Assembly (NCBI GenBank): GCA_045651685.1
Contig: JAZRSV010000033.1
Span: 1-22,893 of the forward strand
Length of the DNA: 22,893 bases
Reading direction: 5' to 3'
Source of the DNA: CAKVLS01 sp045651685
GTDB lineage: Bacteria > Bacillota > Clostridia > Christensenellales > UBA1242
Shown here piece by piece: positions 20,919-22,893 of the stretch. The first letter of the stretch is position 1. Each line of letters starts with the position of its first letter. The notes beneath the pieces are model-generated. The model searched no databases and was not told where the DNA came from. It saw only the letters and a list, made by a program, of their open reading frames with translations. The position numbers were made by a program, and so were the translations under genes.

Positions 20919-22391
20919 ATGAAAGTATCTTTGATGTATTTTAGAAGTTTATATTCGCAATCTGCAAGTTCTTTGTCTACGGCAAAGTTTTCTGCAAAGT
21001 TGTTAGAGTGTGGTTATGATACGCAAATAAATTTGCTAAACAAAACCGATTATTACAAAAATTTGCAAGCATTTGAGGACCTTAATCAAGCCGATATAAT
21101 TGTTTATAAGACCAATTTTAAGGATTTTGAAATAGGTATCAACATTGTCAAAAACTTGTGGCAAAAAGAAAATAAACGCCCTATATACCTTGCTGGACCA
21201 TTTGCTTTGCTAAATAGTGAAGTTATTATGGAAAAATACCCATTTGTGACGGCTATTATTAACCTTGAAAGGCCAGAAACTTACCAAGATTATTTTAAGA
21301 AAGTGGGAGAACCTGTATCAAAAAATACTTTGATAGCTGGCATTGATAGAGAGATAGAGTATCAAGAAAAGGGTTATTATGTAAATTTGGAGTCTGGCAG
21401 TGGTTGCGTTAACAAATGCAACTTTTGTCATATCAATTTGCTAGGATATAAGTTTGAAATTTTTGACATAAAAAGAGTAGTTGATGAGATAGAAGATCTT
21501 AACAAAAAACTTGGTAAGAGATATTTTATCTTTAATGATAGTATCTTTTACAGAGGGCTAGGAGATAGGCAAAGAATAATAGACTTTTGCGATGAGATAA
21601 AAAAGAGAAAATTGCAAATTTATTTTTACATTTATTTAAGCTTATTTCCATTAATACCAGAAGATTTGATTTTGCAACTAAAGAGCGCTGGTCTTATTAG
21701 AGTATTTTTTGGAATTGAGAGTGTGACACAAGATTTTCAAGAAAACAACCCAAAAAAGGTCTCTAGTAATAGTTCTGATAGTTTTATGAAGTTGCTAAAA
21801 GATAATGATATTAGCTATCATATAGGATTTATGTTGTTTTATCCTGATGCAAAATACGAGAGTGTACTAATTAATTTAAGGTATTTGCTAGAGATAGGTA
21901 AGATGTTTAGAATTGGTGTCATATTAGAAAAAATGCGTATAGTTCCAAGATCTCCAAATTGTGATATCTTGCAACATGATGACACTAAAATAGATCAAGC
22001 ATACAACTATCACTTTAAGCATCAAGATGTAGAGATGTTGCATGGTTTGTATAATAAATTTTTTAAGAATATAGATATACGCAGTTTTGAACAATTCTTT
22101 ACTGGTATTGATATTGCAAAAACTGTGTTAAAGAGAGAAAATAAAACTCAAAACTACGCAGATGAGCTAGACAAAACAAAACAATTGCAAGAGTATGTTA
22201 ACCAAGCGTTGTTTGATCTGTGCGAAGATATATATAAAACCAAGGCTTATAACGGACTACACTTGGATAAGTTGTTTGAGCTATATGCTTTATCAGAGAT
22301 GAATTATTGCAGCTTTATAAATAAGCTAAAACAAGAAGATTTTGCAATATTTAATATGTTGCCTCACGGAAAGGAAGAGTTAAATATATGA
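20919..22391 (+). CDS. Radical SAM protein with cobalamin-binding-like N-terminal domain
   Basis: About 490 residues. Residues 1-140 look like a Rossmann-type B12-binding domain as found in B12-radical SAM enzymes (KVSLMYFRS start, RPIYLAGPFALLNSE at about 88-102), but the DxHxxG lower-ligand motif is not visible. The radical SAM motif is CVNKCNFC (C163, C167, C170). A C-terminal helical region of about 170 residues has no recognisable domain. Such enzymes do methylations, ring changes or other radical reactions. I chose ATG 20919, with GAGGTG at 20909-20914; an ATG at 20907 overlaps the previous stop. The stop overlaps the next start (ATGA). Confidence 0.83.
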   Translation: MKVSLMYFRSLYSQSASSLSTAKFSAKLLECGYDTQINLLNKTDYYKNLQAFEDLNQADIIVYKTNFKDFEIGINIVKNLWQKENKRPIYLAGPFALLNSEVIMEKYPFVTAIINLERPETYQDYFKKVGEPVSKNTLIAGIDREIEYQEKGYYVNLESGSGCVNKCNFCHINLLGYKFEIFDIKRVVDEIEDLNKKLGKRYFIFNDSIFYRGLGDRQRIIDFCDEIKKRKLQIYFYIYLSLFPLIPEDLILQLKSAGLIRVFFGIESVTQDFQENNPKKVSSNSSDSFMKLLKDNDISYHIGFMLFYPDAKYESVLINLRYLLEIGKMFRIGVILEKMRIVPRSPNCDILQHDDTKIDQAYNYHFKHQDVEMLHGLYNKFFKNIDIRSFEQFFTGIDIAKTVLKRENKTQNYADELDKTKQLQEYVNQALFDLCEDIYKTKAYNGLHLDKLFELYALSEMNYCSFINKLKQEDFAIFNMLPHGKEELNI

Positions 22392-22893
22392 TAATAGCAG
22401 TAGAGGGTAATGTACATGTAGGCAAGACTACATTTTGTACAAATTTTGTCGCGCAAAACCCAGAATATACCATAGTGCCAGAGTGTAAGTTTGATGCTAC
22501 ATTGCAGCCATATGATATACAAATTAATTATATCAATCAAGAACTTTCAAAAAAGCAGACATATACTCAAGATAACTTAATTATGGATAGATCTATAATA
22601 TCGACATTTATTTATACAACCTTTACAGATACTTTGTCAGCATCTCAAAAGGTAGATATAATAGACAAGATAAAAAATCATATTAACAAACAAGAGTTTA
22701 TTTTACCACAAAAAATATGCTTTTTGGTGACAGATGGTGATATTGTAGAAAAAAGACAAGATATTTTAGGTAAACAAAAAGGCACTCAAGATGTACTTGG
22801 TACTAATACATACAACGACTATTATAACAACTTTTTGCTTAAGCATAATCCTGTGTTTGTAAGACAAGACAGAGCAAATAAAATATATGAAAT
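22388..22893 (+). CDS. P-loop kinase (dNK/thymidylate kinase-like), cut by the window end
   Basis: The frame opens with ATG at 22388, overlapping the previous stop as ATGA, and runs open for 168 codons to the window edge without a stop. The P-loop is EGNVHVGKTT (6-15). A DRS motif follows in NLIMDRSIISTFIY at about 70-83, as in deoxynucleoside and thymidylate kinases, and ICFLVTDGDIVEKR (about 116-129) may be the start of the lid. It resembles nucleoside kinase-type P-loop proteins but the substrate is unknown. Ribosome binding site GGAAGAG (22373-22379) precedes it. It is translationally coupled to two radical SAM genes. Confidence 0.75.
   Translation, partial: MIIAVEGNVHVGKTTFCTNFVAQNPEYTIVPECKFDATLQPYDIQINYINQELSKKQTYTQDNLIMDRSIISTFIYTTFTDTLSASQKVDIIDKIKNHINKQEFILPQKICFLVTDGDIVEKRQDILGKQKGTQDVLGTNTYNDYYNNFLLKHNPVFVRQDRANKIYE

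Noticed and set aside
1..22893. CRISPR array, insertion sequence, prophage or attachment sites
   Set aside because: No regularly spaced repeats, transposase or integrase genes or long terminal repeats were seen.

Overview
This window looks like chromosomal core from a low-GC, Gram-positive-type spore former of the Bacillota, most likely a Clostridia-like lineage. This is inferred from gene content and order: argR-recN-spoIVB-spo0A, spoIIM, a purine nucleoside phosphorylase followed by a dacF-type carboxypeptidase, scpA-scpB, a GerW/YtfJ gene, a dacB-type carboxypeptidase and rluB, and cmk-plsC-S1 protein. The DNA is strongly AT-rich, ribosome binding sites are AAGGAG-like, TGA is used as a stop and the code appears standard. 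Almost all genes are on the + strand. I see no insertion sequence, prophage or CRISPR array.

Layout. 1-3703: an array of ARG-box-like sites and a promoter in front of argR (with its own terminator), then recN and spoIVB. 3931-7406: a Spo0A homologue, spoIIM, a divergent purine nucleoside phosphorylase and a dacF-like carboxypeptidase. 7684-12666: a site-2 protease family M50 protein, scpA, scpB, a terminator, then DUF2953, GerW-like, DacB-like and RluB. 12788-18597: HI0933-family flavoprotein, cytidylate kinase-like protein, PlsC acyltransferase, a four-domain S1 protein, a terminator, tRNA-Thr(CGU), a rhomboid protease, a CYTH protein and a SAM methyltransferase. 18690-19955: a Nudix hydrolase convergent with a thymidylate-kinase-like P-loop kinase on the - strand. 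20065 to the end: a tightly overlapping operon of a radical SAM/SPASM enzyme, a second radical SAM enzyme with a cobalamin-binding-like N-terminus, and a P-loop kinase cut by the window end.

What stands out. Several proteins sit where syntenic core genes are expected but have lost hallmark residues. The Spo0A homologue keeps its DNA-binding domain and a candidate phospho-acceptor Asp, but lacks the acidic pocket, the Thr and the Lys of a working receiver. The DacF-like protein has ETG where the KTG box should be, while the second carboxypeptidase in the window is intact. The cytidylate kinase homologue lacks arginines known to bind CMP. The purine nucleoside phosphorylase has several changed pocket residues. 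Two genes (spoIVB, dacF) start inside long RNA hairpins with the ribosome binding site in the loop. The most system-like unknown is the 3'-end radical SAM/radical SAM/kinase operon, transcribed divergently from another P-loop kinase that has the only perfect consensus sigma-A-type promoter I found here.

How the genes fit together. spoIVB, the Spo0A homologue, spoIIM, the GerW homologue and the two carboxypeptidases point to endospore formation and spore-cortex work. ScpA/ScpB and RecN serve chromosome condensation and repair. RluB, the S1 protein and the tRNA serve translation. PNP, the Cmk-like protein and the two other kinases touch nucleotide metabolism. Functions are assigned from motifs and synteny only; no database search was possible.
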